Translations under genes and position numbers: made by a program
Shown: one piece after another, positions 9,628 through 22,268 of the stretch
How positions within the stretch are numbered: the first letter of the stretch is position 1
Layout: each line of letters begins with the position of its first letter
The notes under the pieces: model-generated
Seen by the model: the letters and a program-made list of their open reading frames with translations, nothing else
The model's database searches: none
What the model was told of the DNA's origin: nothing
Assembly (NCBI GenBank): GCA_035079385.1
Contig: JAVHKY010000016.1
Location: 5,193,501-5,257,500 of the forward strand
Direction: 5' to 3'
Length of the DNA: 64,000 nucleotides
Source: Aspidiotus rigidus
Lineage: Eukaryota; Arthropoda; Insecta; Hemiptera; Diaspididae

Positions 9628-11216
9628 GCCGAATAATTTTGCGCTGTCAAATGTGATTGCATTGTTCAAGAGGCATCCTTTCTCCCTCTTGGCTTTTGCA
9701 ATCTCCATTTGTTCCCAGAGTTTTCTTCTCTCTGTGCGATTCTCTACATGTATGACTTCATATGAGGACTTATCTGTACAAAGACGGACGCCCTTTTTGC
9801 GGAGACCTCGATTTTCGTGCGTTTCAGATCATAAACCATCTTTTATAAATTTTTTTTTTTTTCAAACCCACAATTTTTTCCATCCCAGCAAGAAGGGCGT
9901 CCGTTGTCATATTTTCAAAGATTTCTACTTTGTTTGTTTCTGGATGTATTCAAAATGTGATTATCGTTTCTTATAGAAGAAGAGTTGCTCTTCAATTTTC
10001 ATCCTTACCATTTTTTTGATTAAACTCGTTGTAGCGGTGATATTTTGGACTGAAACTTCAAACTGATTTTTCTGTAATGAATTTTTCTTCACGGACGCCC
10101 TTTGTACAGATAGGTCCTCATATATTTCCTTTCCATCGTGGTTTTCTTTGTTACAGTGTTTCCAAAACAGTGACTTGCCATCTTCTTTCTCCCTCAACTT
10201 TTTGTGCTTCTTTTTCCTGATCTTAAACTTTCTTCCAGTCTCACCGATGTAGATGCTCTTGCACTGTTCACAAATGAGCTTGTACACTCGGCTCAAGCTT
10301 TCCTTGTCCTCCTGTTCCGTCTGGTCATTGCTGATTCTCTTCATCATGGGTTGGTTATTCTGGATACCCACATTTACATTGTAGCCATTGAACGACTTTA
10401 TCACCTTGTTTGTGTACTTTCCTATGTATGGTATCGATCCGGAGTATTTTCTCACTATGCCATCATGGGTTCCTTTCTTTGTTTCCATTTTCCCGAAGAC
10501 TCCATCCACCACGCCCCTATGGTAGCCATTGACTTCTGCGATCTGCTTTACTATCTCAATCTCTTTCCTCTTCTCTTCATTGTTCTTGAGGACAGAAATT
10601 GCCCGATAGCAATGGTTGTGGATTGCCGCTAACTTGTGCCTGGGGGGTGGAATGATGGTGTCAGTATGCGTCGGCTTTCAGTAGATTTTGTTTTCTATCG
10701 TATCGTTCTCCATTGTGAGTGTAAGGTCCAAATAGTCGATGGTCTCATTGCCTTTTTCCACTGTGAATTTGATGCTCTCATTCATCGCATTCATTTCTGA
10801 AAGGAATAGATCCACCTGTCTATCAGTGCTTGACCACACAATTAGGATATCATCTACATATCTGGCCTAGTGTTTGATCGAGTTTCTGAACTTGCTGCCC
10901 TTCAATATCTTGTTTTCCATGTCATTCATGAATATTCCCTCCAGTATTGGTGACAGCGGTGATCCATTGCAAGTCCCCTTTCCTGACTGTAGAACCTGTT
11001 ATTAAAGCGGCAGTAGTTCTGGCTCAAGATCTCTTCCACTATGTTGGCGTACTTCGGCCCATCGGGGTTCCCATGGTATCTGTTGTTTTTGAGCAGAGTG
11101 AGAAGTTCCTCCTTCGGTATGGTACCAAACATATTTGCCACATCAAAGGATATCAGCTTGTCGTTACTCTTGATTTCCAACTTGTCCAGTTGCTTAATCA
11201 GCTCTCCGTTGTTTCT
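9628..11216 (-). pseudogene. Penelope RT plus GIY-YIG endonuclease, broken
   Basis: The minus strand reads LISFDVANMFGTIPKEELL (motif A) and RGLAM. One base is lost at motif B (about 10966), followed by the shifted SPLSPIL. An in-frame stop precedes RYVDDILIVW (motif C, about 10860-10830). Further on come a thumb region and YKLICEQCKSIYIGETGRKF, the GIY-YIG catalytic core (about 10290-10230). The endonuclease C-terminus is cut by the MITE at 9763-10120 and resumes to about 9628. With a frameshift, a stop and an insertion it is dead, but the order RT then endonuclease is canonical for Penelope. Confidence 0.85.
9763..10120. mobile_element. MITE inside Penelope endonuclease, TA target duplication
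   Basis: The TIR tgaggac(t/c)tatctgtacaaa occurs at both ends, flanked by TA (9761-9762 and 10121-10122). The intact Penelope sequence at 5540-5560 provides the matching empty site. A subterminal cggacgccc is repeated in inverted form inside the element. Tc1/mariner-type, non-autonomous. Confidence 0.8.
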
Positions 11217-12340
11217 GATACTTTGTCTGGGTGCAACGCCGCGGAAAAGTCGATTTCAGGGCGATAAAAAAATTTTGAGAAGTCGACTTGAAATCGATTC
11301 CAGATGAACGTGAGTTTGAGTCAATTTGCAGTGGACCATTGTACATTATCAGAGAACCACAAATCGACTTAAAATTGACCCAACCGAGTAGTTGATGAAA
11401 AAATCTCCAGAAGTAAACTTACTAAGAATCGACTCTAGATTGATTTCCATTTGATGTAAATTAACGTAAATACCAGACTGGAATTCGATGTCTCAGAGTA
11501 GTTTGATTCCAGGTCAACAGGAAAATTTGGAGAATTCGACTCAAAATGGACCTAGATAGACGTCAATTTGAAGCTGATCAACGTACATTACCATCAGAGA
11601 ACTACAAATCAACCGAAAATTGACACAACAGAGCGATCAAATCAATTCAGGGTGTCTACTGAAAGGAAATTCTGGAAATACTTGACTCTTACTTGACTTT
11701 TTCAAAGTAAACGAGTCAACAAGCAAGAAAGAGAGAGAAAAAAATCAAATTGGCTAAAAATACTGTTTCTTTTCCTTTTTCAAAATTTGTTATCATTTTC
11801 ATCTATTTTACTTGACCGTTAATGAAGATGCTCGACTTTTACTTGTTTTCTTGACCTCTTATCAAATACCTACTTGACTTTTACTTGATTTACTTGACTT
11901 ACTTGACCGGTAGACACCCTCCAATTTTGGGTCGATAGAACAATTCAGAAAGATTAACTGGAAATCTACGGTGGATTGAAGTTTATTTGAGGTCAATTTG
12001 AAGTCGAGCAGCGTACATTAGCTAAGAGCAACAAATCGACTTAAAATTTACCCAATAGAGCAGTCTATGTCAGGCCAATAAAAATCATTTAGGGAGATCG
12101 ATTCAAAATCAACTCTGGATCAAAATCGACGTAAATTTGAGGTCGATTTAAAGTGAACCAACGTATAATTACCAGAGAACTACCAATCGACTTGAAATTG
12201 ACGTTGATTTGTGGTAAATTTGAAGTAGACCAGGGTACATGACCAGAGAACCATGAATTGACTCACAATCGACCCAACAGAGCAGTCAATTTCAAGTTTA
12301 TGAAAAATTTAAAGAAGTTTAACCAAAATTGACGAGAATT
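11217..12340 (+). repeat. Diverged satellite, ~110-150 bp units
   Basis: Repeated phrases (cgtacattaccagagaac, aaatcgacttaaaattgacc, agcagtcaatttcagg) recur every 110-150 bp with heavy divergence and many tcgac motifs. The same family occurs in opposite orientation at 55.45-58.14 kb. It is interrupted by the element at 11649-11920. Confidence 0.65.
11649..11920. mobile_element. hAT-like MITE with agggtgtctac TIRs
   Basis: The inverted ends agggtgtctac and gtagacaccct enclose about 270 bp rich in repeated acttgactttt. It splits one satellite unit. The flanking octamers (atcaattc, ccaatttt) are only partly alike, so the target duplication is uncertain. Confidence 0.55.
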
Positions 12341-12740
12341 TGACGTGGCAAATAATTGAAAATGGAGCCGATATTTGTCAACCTGGTAACGGGGTGGCAG
12401 GGAACCTGTATTATCAGGCACCCGTAGGATCTGAAAAATGTAGATTGTGACGTCACTGTTGGAGCTATATATAATAGGAGATGAATTTGGAAAAACAGAT
12501 CTATGAGGTCATCAGATTGTGACGTCACAAGACTGACCTATGACGTAATCAAACTGTGACGTCACAGGTCCCACCCCCGGCCTCTATACGATCGGGGGAA
12601 GACTTGGAAAAATGTCGACCTCCGAGGTACATATATATGATAGGAGCGGGGACTTGGAAAATTTTCCAGCGGACGGTGGACGTTTTTTCCGACTCCCCCC
12701 CCTATAAAAGAGGTACCCTGTTAAAAATTACAAACTAATA
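12341..12740. repeat. Fragments of the 45-bp element; clustered TGACGTCA octamers
   Basis: Isolated units (gctatatataataggag, catatatatgataggagcgg) sit near cagggaacctgt, the end sequence of the element at 61.9 kb. Several TGACGTCA or near matches lie within 12448-12565. Confidence 0.5.
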
Positions 12741-15700
12741 AAGTTCTAGCTTTTCACGGTCAGAAGGTCTGAGAATCGCAATCGAACCCAGTTCTGGAAC
12801 CAATATTCACGGTTTCAAGGACAGAAACAAAAAGGAACTATGTATTTCTCTTTATTTACTTAAGGAACCGGAATCAAAAAGAACCGGTTTCATTAATTTG
12901 ACCCAAGAGCCGGACCCGAAAAGAGAGGTTTTCAGCCTCGGTGCAGAACCTTTGATAGCACATTTTCTTCTGGGTCTCATTTGGCTCTTTGCGGTTCTGC
13001 TGAGGAGCCTCTAAAAGTACCCAAGCCATACTATGATTTCAACCGCTGATTATGTCAAAATGTAGACTTGACCTTGACCTACTTTACAGAAAAAATATTA
13101 ATGACGTCATCCCCTTCATCTTTTTTTTTTTCAAGCTGCAGAAAGTTATTTTTTGGGGGGAATGTTTGATATTTGTTTTATATTTCGAGAAGAAATTGAG
13201 AAAAATTTAAACATTTTCGTAAAAGATGGAAAACAATATCGAGCTCAACGGAAAAAAGTACTCTAAAAACTCATATTAAAATTTGGGATACGAAAGGGAT
13301 ACCTATTCAGCAGTGCGTACCACAGGATTTTATAACTTTTTCAAACTTCTTTTGGAATTTTTTGACTATATTTTTTCCAGTTTTTACGATCATTTTTCTT
13401 GGTCTCGTGGAGATACTGTTAAATTTGTTACCGATAACTTATGTCCTTCAAGATTCGAGTTTGGCCCCGCAACGCAGTTTTTGAAATCCTCCCACAAGCT
13501 ACGAGTTCCTCTTTGAAATATCTCATTTGACTATAGCTGCGTATGATTCGGAAGTATCGGTATAACTTTACTATCATTGCTCTTAATATCGATCTTCATA
13601 CGTTGAACCAGTGTTAACAAGTTGGTACAACGTGGACCACCTGTCTATCATATTTTTCAAGGATTTGATTTGTAGGTATAGGCCTACCGAAGCGGCAAAA
13701 TATTGTAGACCTAATAAATGAAAGAAATACATCATACCGATCGAATTTTAATGCTCTTAATCTATATCGCATCAATTCATCGGAGTTATGTTGCGCACCA
13801 TAAAAAGAATAATTGTTTTTTGTCTTACCTATATCCTATGTATTAATTATAAATTACAATTTCTAACCTTGCCCATTCACTGCAGCCGAAACAAAATAAA
13901 TGTACAACGGATAACAGCTTCTAGGAACAATTCGAAACCGGATTTTCCTTGACATTCGCTTCCATACGCATTTATCGTTTTCCTTCTTACATTACTTTTT
14001 AGATCGAATTAAGAGTACATTATTTTTGTTCTGCTTTAAACATAGGTATAGATTATGTGAGTCCATAAACAGCTATAATTTCTTTGAGGGATATCGTTTC
14101 CCCAAAATATTTGTCTTTTCAAAATTTATCTTATGAAATAGGCGCACAATACAGAACAGGTGGTGGTGTTATTCTACAACGTAATGTGGGTAATGAAAAA
14201 AATATTATCGTAAAAATCTTTTATTAGATTCTAAAATACTCCCGCTAACGTCATAACAATTTTTTGTCCATTTTCGTCGTCAATAATAATTATCTCTCGC
14301 CGATGAAGAGACTAGCCCACTAAATTCAATATTGAGCATTCGTCAGCAATATGCGATCATCCGACATCGTGAAGAGGAAGATATGTGCTACCATATTTCC
14401 CATTCCAACGTATGCGACGCTTTTGTTGATGGTTTTGAAAATCGTGACAACGTTATCCATTCGATCGCCTTAAAATATTACGAATTTGTACCTTGAAAAT
14501 AGATGCGGAAATAAGGTCATTAAGGACCTACTGTAAGCTTATACTGTGATACATCTACTTATGTCATCGTAAAGAATTAAATCAAGGACGAAATTTTCCA
14601 TCTATACCGTCTACTGTACCACGCACACTGATATGGTGGTTGTCGAGAATAAAATTTCAGACCACGTATTTGTACACGATACAGACCTTAACGATATACT
14701 CCGAACTACCCAGAAAATATTTTGAGTTTCATTCACCGTCGCTTTTCATCGCGGCAGCTGAATGAGGACGAATGTAACCTTGTCTAATCTTTTACCCTCG
14801 TTGTTGCGCTAATGCAGCTTTATCGCACCTCATTTCACCGAAGAAATTTTATTCATGAATATTCATTTAATGGAAATGCGACATACAAAATACAATACAC
14901 AACATTTCGAATTAAAAATTGTAATTATTGTTTTTTTATTCGCGTTGGTAATATACATTTAATTGGAGGTTATGAAAATACCTCATGTTTTTATTTAAAA
15001 GAACACTTTTTATTTTTCTCTACTAGAGTGAGGATGGTATGAATGTTCCGAAATTTTTCCTCCTGAACGAAAGATAAGATTTATTGTTAATTATCAACGG
15101 CCTGATTGTAGATAGCCTATAAATTCATCCTGAGTGTGTGGTCCCTCGCAACAAATCTATTAGTTGACCTTTCGGTAACTAGTCTTCGAACGAAAAATAC
15201 ATTGGAGAACATATTTGGCGGGATGCATTTGCTCCTGAGTTTGAGCATCGAATTGGATATGGTCCATACTTTTCAAAGTCCTGCACTTGATATATACAGT
15301 CTGAAAACATTTTACCTGCTTGTACGTAAGACTGGGATTACTCTGGGAAAAATTGTCACGACTTCGCGACAAGATTTACTGTCACGACTTTGTAATTTGA
15401 AAACCTGGAAAAATCTTTCTCATCATACAAGGCGAAGAATACTGGTGTGGGGAAGGGTGAGGGGGGTGATGAGCGGAGCAAGTGAACCTGCCCACTAGTT
15501 AGTTTGACATACAGTATACCCGCTTATTCTAGGTCAGAAATTTTGGTGGAGGAAATACGTTTTCGACCTTATCTAAGCACTTCAAAGAATTTTTTACCAT
15601 CATATAATACTATAATTAGAGAAGATGGGGCGTAGTACGACGTCATCAATGACTTTTGTAAGCTGGGCTAGTGATTCCATCCAAGTCGATAGATTGCGGC

Positions 15701-16260
15701 CTAGAAACTTTTTTGATCGACTCGGATTGGGGCCCAAAAAAAAAGCAATCAGATGCGAAAAAGATTACAATTTCTTCATCCGCAAAAGACTTGCAGTCAA
15801 CGTCGAAATTTCGTACAGATTTTAAGTGAAGTGCGCAATTTGATCAGATTTCACGATCGAGTTCAAAAACGAGTCGAATTTTGGAATCAAATTTTATTGC
15901 CGAATAAAAATCAACATAGCGTGGACTGGACTCGTTGGCTCACTCCATGATTTTTTGAGTTTCTTTGGATCATGGAGGTTGTTCAAACAGATCTCACACT
16001 TTCCAGCGTGATGGTAAAATGAGATGAAAAAGACCTATAATCGACACCAAGAGAGAAGGAGAGACAGAGCGAAAGTGATTTTGTTTTTGGCTGTTAAGTA
16101 CGTATGTATAATTATATTCTTTGAACCGCAAACTGGTTTCTTCAGAGGCCGCAATATGATGGTTTTGGGTCGCAATCTGGATATAGAAGAATATTTTGAC
16201 TTTCAAGACGTGGTTTATCTTATTGGAGTGAAACTTCGAAAACTTTTAACTTTTAAGCTA
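12741..16260. other. 3.5-kb AT-rich stretch without recognisable genes
   Basis: Several frames of 65-120 aa occur, the longest at 15136-15498 (plus), but none shows a known domain, repeat architecture or splice support that I can recognise. Around 12760-12960 there is a local gaaccgg-rich patch. This may be the least TE-disturbed part of the window. Confidence 0.4.
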
Positions 16261-19109
16261 TACAGGGTGGACCAGAAAGATGTTACCAGTTAAATGAGAG
16301 TTTGCGCTAAATCTGTCGTAGCGCGAAAACGCAAAACTTTAGATATATACTTCAAATCTACGAAATTTGTATCTCAACTTTATCTTTAATTTGTGCCATA
16401 TCTGAAGTTTCTACGACTTTTCTGAGCCGAGTTATGGACCAAAATGTGCCGAAATTTTAGAGCAGGGGTTCCCAAAGTTGTGAATTATCGAAAAACAATT
16501 TTCCATCATTGAAAGAATCGCGTAATCTTCAAAGTGTTCCCTAATCCTGCAGTAAAATTTAGTGCTGAATCTGAATAAAATAGTTAAAAAATCCTGCGAA
16601 GCACCAAAATAGGTTTATGAGCCCAAAAATGGTCAAAATTTCCCCAAAATGATAAAATCGCCCAACCTTCAAAGTTTTTCTCGATTCTGAGATAAAATTT
16701 AGCGCTGAATCTGAATAAAGTTCTACGAAGCACTAAAATGGGTTAATGAGATCAAAAAGGGTCAACATTTCTCCAAAACAAAAAAAATCGCCCAACCTTC
16801 AAAGTTTTCCTTGATTCTAGGGTAAAATTGTGTACTGAGTTGAAAAAAAACTGTTGAATGCGAAGCACCGAAATGTGTGAAAGTGCCTAAAAACGATCAC
16901 AATTTTACCAATTTAGAAAATCGCTTACTCTTTCAAATTTCATTTGGTTCTTTTAAGAAATCGAGTTTCGCGAGAACAAAGATTGCTCGCGGTGATCGAC
17001 TGAGGCCCTGCGTATGATCGAAGCTGGTAACAGTGTGAAAACTCACATTGTTTCATCAGGCGAAGGAGAGCGTGGTACTGATGCTCGTTTTACATTGTGA
17101 ACTCGCAGTGATTAATTGGCCATATGTCACTAGCAATGAATGCGGATAAGGGTGCGATTATTTTCTTGTAGCGCCAGCCGAGAGAGTGACGTTTCAGGGA
17201 AGCTTGTCTTCCGTTGTCAGCTCGCGGTGAGAGATTGGATAGGGCCCTCGATACCACGGAGTCAAACAAATGCTCAAAAATTCTCGTAGTTTCTCACAGA
17301 GGCGCAAATGATGCCGTGAAGTTCTCTCTTTTGTGATAAACCACGAGTATTTCTGTGCATTTACCCGCCCTTATCAAACGTGGGGCCCTGACTGTTCTCT
17401 CGCCTCGAGCTGCCAACAGCAGACGAGCTTCCCGGTATCATTCGCGCCTTTATGAGAAACCACGAGACTGTCCGCGCATTCGTTCGCCTCCATGGTATCT
17501 AGGGCCCTATCCATTCTCTCATCGCGAGCTGACACCGGGAGACGAGCTTCACGGCATCAGTGCCTCCTTTGCGTGAAACCACGGGCCTCAGGGATCATCA
17601 TAATTTCTCCGAAATGAAGAGTTTTTGCGGAAAAACCCGCCTTGATCATACACGGGGCCTCAGTCGATCCCTTAGCGCGAGCATGTAATGGGAAACGAAA
17701 TCGTCGGTATCATTCTCTCCTTCGCCCAAAACAACGGGAGTTTTTGCGGAAGCACCCCCCTCGATCATACACGAGGCCTCAGTCGATCTTTGTTGAACCC
17801 AGGGATCATTCGCCTGCCTTCGTCAGGCACGGAGTCTTGATCGATTCTCTTACCGCGAGCTCATGATGAAAGTTGAACTTGACGGTATAATTCCCTCCTC
17901 CGGGTGAAACCTCGAGAAATTCCGGGCGTTCGTCTGCCTCAATCAAAGACTGAGCTGTAGCTGATCGCTCATCACGAGCAAGACCAAATTTGCGGTATCC
18001 TCCCATTGCCTGAATCGAAGAGTTTTTGCACTTTGGCCCACTTTGTTTATAGGTGGGGCGTCAGTTGATCTCTCATCGCAAGCACGCAACAGAAACCAAC
18101 TTTGCGTTCTTTGAATGAAAGAACGAGAGTTTTCGCACTTTTTCTCGCTTTGATCATACGAAGAGCCCTAGTCGATCTCTCACAGCGAACCTTCAACAGA
18201 AGATGAATTTGCTGTTTCACTCCAATCCCCAAATGAGGAGAATTTCCACAATTTCCTCTTTGGGATCTGTCACCTGACGCTAGTCGATCTCTCACTCCGC
18301 GAGCAGTCAACGGCAGACAAACTTGTCGACATTCCTTCCATCCCCTGAATCAACTATTTTACTGCAGAATGAGAAAAATTTTTGATTTTTCTTTTTGGAG
18401 ATCATCTAGGGCCATTTCAGTATTTTCCTTCAGAATTGAAAACCACTCATGAAGATTACGCAAATTTTTCATCTTGGAGGAATTTTGGTTCTCATTGAGC
18501 CCATCGACCCATTTTGGTGCTCCGAAGTATTTGTTAAGCATTTTTTTCGAACTCAGCGCGAAAGTCCACCGGAAAATCGAATTAAAATTTGAAAGTTTGA
18601 ACGATTTTCCAATTTGGGCCCATTAACCCCTTTTTGGTGCTTCGAAGTACTTTTTAAGCATTTTTTTCGGACTCAGTGCAAAATTCCACTTGAAAATCGA
18701 ATTAAAATTTGGAAGATATAATGATTTTCCAACTTGGGGAAATTTTGACCCTTTTCGGGCCCATTAACCCATTTTGGTACTTCCTAGAGTTTTGTTACTA
18801 TTTTTTTCGTTTCCCCCGTCCAAATTCACTTAAGAAACAAAAATTTGATGATTAAAATTTGCGAAATTCAGCTCAATACTGTAAATTAACTAATTTTCAA
18901 GCCCTATTGGTGAATTTTCGGCACATTTTGGTCCATAACTCGGGTCAGAAAAGTCGTACAAACTTTGGATATGGCGCAAATTAAAGATAAAGTTGAGATA
19001 CAAATTTCGTAGATTTGAAGTATACATCTAAAGTTTCGCGTTTTCGCGCTACGACAGATTTAGCGCAAACTCCCATTTAACTGGTAACATCTTTCAGGTC
19101 CACCCTGTG
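16261..19109. mobile_element. 2.85-kb foldback element with ~700-bp arms
   Basis: The ends read acagggtggaccagaaagat and its inverted counterpart, flanked by TA (16259-16260 and 19110-19111). The outer 200 bp are nearly perfect inverted copies. Further in, both arms contain diverged repeats of about 130 bp (gcaccaaaatgggtt, ggcccattaacccattttgg). The centre (about 17000-18340) is a separate tandem array. No transposase is present. A 556-bp relative with the same ends lies at 23445-24000. Confidence 0.8.
17000..18340. repeat. Central tandem array, ~105-150 bp units, in the foldback element
   Basis: At least eight units start near 17380, 17504, 17656, 17773, 17831, 17949, 18056, 18162 and 18275. 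They share ggcctcagtcgatc, tctcatcgcgagc and cggtatcattc. It is GC-richer than its surroundings. Open frames here are chance products. Confidence 0.65.
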
Positions 19110-19159
19110 TACACCATGATAGAAGGAATTCAGAAACATTTAGACTTCAAGATTTCAAT

Positions 19160-21590
19160 TTCAATTTGAATTATCAATAGTAAAACTAATTCGAACTATA
19201 GTACAGGTCCCCTGCGTCCCTCAATTTAACTTCGTTAAGGAAGCCGTCGTTTTTCACATAAAATATGTAACGTAGACGGCTAGATGACGTCATCAAGGTT
19301 GGGGTGAGGACGTCACAGGTAGATGAAATCATAAGTTTTCATATGTAAAATGTAACGTTTAGCTTAATATACTATGTAGTATCCTAGATACTGTTGGGAG
19401 AGGGGCTAAACTAGGCTGGCTCACACTATTATCTAGTATATCAGTATAAATGTTGAAGAGGTGCTAAACTGGGTTGATAGATGCGTCTTTCCGGAGGGGA
19501 GGGGTCAAACTAAGCTGGTTCTGAAGAGAGAGCTAAACTAAGCGAGGAAGGCTGAGACAAATAATCAAACACTAGGAGTGTGAGTGTGAGTTATATATCA
19601 GGCTAAACTAGGCTGAAAACGTAGCCTAACATGAGATTAAAGAATACTGTTCAAGGTGTATTTGGGCTATCTGTTGTTTGGGTAACTAATTTACCACAGA
19701 ATTGTCTGTCCATACCAATAGAGATAATGTCAAAGCTAGAGGCGATGACGTCACTGGTAAATTACTATCCCGATGTCTATGGTGATGACGTCACTAAGGT
19801 TGAAAGGATGATATTACGAGTTGATGACGTCATGAAAGTGTATTTCTTAGTTCAAATTCTCGGAGAAGAGAGACTTACAAAAACTACGAAGAGTTATGAT
19901 ACCTAGTTACATGCAGGTCGAAAATTCCAACTACATAGCAGATGAATAAAAACAGCAAAGATTGTGGTTTCTTCGTTGCCATTGTAGAAGATGCTATGGC
20001 CACTAATTTTTAAACTTATATTTGTGCGTCGAAACGATTCTTTTAAAAAATTTAAAAAATATTTCTGCTGTCAAGTATGAATCATACATACGAGTATTAT
20101 GTATCGAGAGAGGGACTTGGAAATATGTCGATTTCCGATTTTCATTTCATTTCTCGATATCGAAAGCAAATTTGTCTTTGAAAACAGGCTCTCCGCATTC
20201 CCGGAAGCAGCGAAGTTTTCCAAACCCCTCTCATACGCAATTCGATGATCAACACTTTTCTTGGTGCCTGGGTCCCTCCTCAAATATAGCTGAAACATGT
20301 TCTAAGATGTTATAGTCCTATTTCTTGACATCTCCAGCCCTGATTCTCAAAATTTGCGGCTGTACGAGGTCGGTTCTTTTGGCTTAACTCTTTTGCCTAG
20401 GCGTACTAGGGTAATGCAAAAGTGGACGAAGAGGAGTAACCTCTCGACGTCACACTTATGATTCCGATTGACCTTGAGCTTGACCTTCATAGGAACTTCT
20501 CTGATGATGACGTCACAGCCTGAAAAATTATTAGTATTGTCGCATTAGCATCAAAATTCCAACCATCTCCCTTGATAAGTTCAATGATCTCAACCTGACG
20601 TTGCTTCCTAATCGGGATTGGTTAAGAATTTCTTTGTGATTGAGGTTGTCGATTCTTATAGAAGGCCCTTATCATTTGCAAATCAACTTATGATAGCCCT
20701 CATCATCAATCAGTAGCCTGATGATCTTTGCTGCCTGTGTCTTTCTTATGGGAGTTGATAGTCCGTTGGGCCCAATTTACAGGGTTTCTGCTAATTGTAA
20801 CAAGCTGTGACGTCACCGAGGTAAAGTTCTGCTAGCGAAAATCTGAATTGAAAAGTACAAAACAAACGTATGTGAGCTCTCACAGCCTAGCAGGTGAGAG
20901 TGAAGCACAAGCACGGTTGTCGTAAGCAGTCGCATTGACTATACGTACCTACACTTTGTGAAAGGCTGTCGTCCTTTTTCAGCTACCTACACTTTGCGAG
21001 TGCAAAGCATGAGCCTGTACCATCGCCATAGCGGGTGGTAACTCTTTAAAAAGTGATTATCTTGCACTCAGGATAGTTTTCACATTAGATTATCAATTTT
21101 TTCTAGCGTGAAAGAAAATAAAAATTAAAGTGAACACTGGAAATGAGGCTGTTCGGGAAAATTAAAGAATTTTTCCACCGAGAAAACGGTAGTCGCTTAG
21201 ATAATTTCTTTACGTGCCTGTATTCTTTTTTTCCTCTCTTCCTTTTTCCGAGACTGTTGGTATTGAATGAGATGGAGTGGATGTGGAAAACTGTTTTGAA
21301 AGAAACAGATAGTTTCAACATTAACTAAGTTCATACATATCATGCGGGTAATACAACAATGTCAACTCACCTTATTTTCTCTTACTAGTTATTCAAACAA
21401 TTCAATGGAAATTTCCATCTTGACTTTTCTTGCAACTGTTTTTAAACTTTCCCGCTCCTACTGCCTCGTCCTCTTCATCTTTATTCGGAAAATACAAAAT
21501 AATCTCGAAAATTCGTTGAGAAGTACATCGAATCCTGTTCATATTGTTGGATTAGTTTATTCTAATTTTTAAATTTTGAAATATACCTAC
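19160..21590 (+). repeat. Esterase unit 1 upstream duplication
   Basis: 19260-19540 matches 48100-48500. 19560-20570 matches 49890-51260. 19740-20620 matches 33310-34977, and 20640-21590 matches 41409-42280. It therefore forms the 5' part of the duplicated esterase unit. It starts with a gttaaggaagccgtc box and contains several TGACGTCA octamers (for example 19746-19753). No gene is seen inside. Confidence 0.65.
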
Positions 21591-21596
21591 TTAAGT

Positions 21597-21636
21597 GATA
21601 AAAAATTTTTTTTTTGTCGCACAATCAGCATAAATT
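21597..21636 (+). promoter_or_regulatory. Putative core promoter of esterase unit 1
   Basis: gataaaaaa lies about 29 bases upstream of the A of an atcagc initiator-like site, just before the ATG. The same spacing recurs in unit 2 (29172-29203), whereas unit 3 reads gtgaaaag at this place. Inferred from spacing only. Confidence 0.3.
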
Positions 21637-22268
21637 ATGCGATCATATTTTTTAGTACTCGTATTAATTTCTGCCTCACACGGTTCAGTCATTGTCAGAG
21701 TGCAGCACGGTGAACTCCGAGGAACAGAAGATGTCTCCAGGGGTGGCTTCAAGTATTTTAGTTTCCGTGGAGTGCCTTACGCAGAGGCTCCGATAGGCGA
21801 ATTTCGATTTCAAGTGTGTAACTTACTTTCCGAAATCTGCTGACAAATTTCACGATATTCCATCCCTTTGTACCATTATTGTATACATTCTTAAAGGACC
21901 CTCAACCTTTGAAGAATTGGAGCCATGTACGAGGAGCTGTAGAATATTCTAGCATCTGTGCTCAAACAACATCTAGTAATCCAGAAAAAGTTCTTGGAAG
22001 TGAAGATTGTCTCTACCTCAATGTTTTTACCCCCCAAGTAAAGAATCTTTCTGATATTGAGTTATACATCACAAAAATTAAGGATGCGGGGTATTGATTT
22101 CTACCATTGTTCAGATAAATGATTGTAAAGATGGCTCGGGATTGCCAGTTTTGGTTTGGATTCACGGTGGTAGTTTCAAGATGGGAGCTGGATCTTTCCA
22201 TGGGCCAGATTATTTAATGGATAAACCAATTGTGGTAGTCACCATGAACTATCGACTCGGAGTCCTTG
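21637..22268 (+). CDS. Carboxylesterase unit 1, exons 1-3 only (partial)
   Basis: Exons are 21637-21813, 21897-22037 and 22115-22268, with GT/AG borders and phases identical to those of the complete genes at 42.3 and 52.6 kb. They encode a signal peptide (MRSYFLVLVLISASHG), [29 protein letters not shown] and [12 protein letters not shown], ending at NYRLGVLG with a phase-1 donor. This is the N-terminal third of a type-B carboxylesterase, with no frame lesion. Catalytic Ser, Glu and His would be in exons 4-9, which I do not find before the next unit. The intron that follows contains a Penelope fragment. It is either a 5' truncated duplicate or an alternative first-exon cassette. The oxyanion-hole motif is HGGS rather than HGGG. 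Confidence 0.8.

Larger units (their letters stand above)
9233..11216 (-). mobile_element. Penelope-like element, 5'-truncated, minus strand
   Basis: From left to right it has a terminal repeat (9233-9627), the GIY-YIG region, then RT up to about 11216, where it meets satellite-like DNA. It is the same family as the composite at 5-6.9 kb. A MITE (9763-10120) splits the endonuclease. There is a hammerhead-like core on the minus strand at 9334-9357. Confidence 0.8.

Noticed and set aside
15136..15498. 120-aa frame as a host gene
   Set aside because: No domain, no splice pattern, no paralogue in the window; kept only as unassigned DNA.
17355..18310. Several 60-87 aa frames in the foldback core
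   Set aside because: They fall in tandem repeats on both strands; GC-richer DNA simply has fewer stops.
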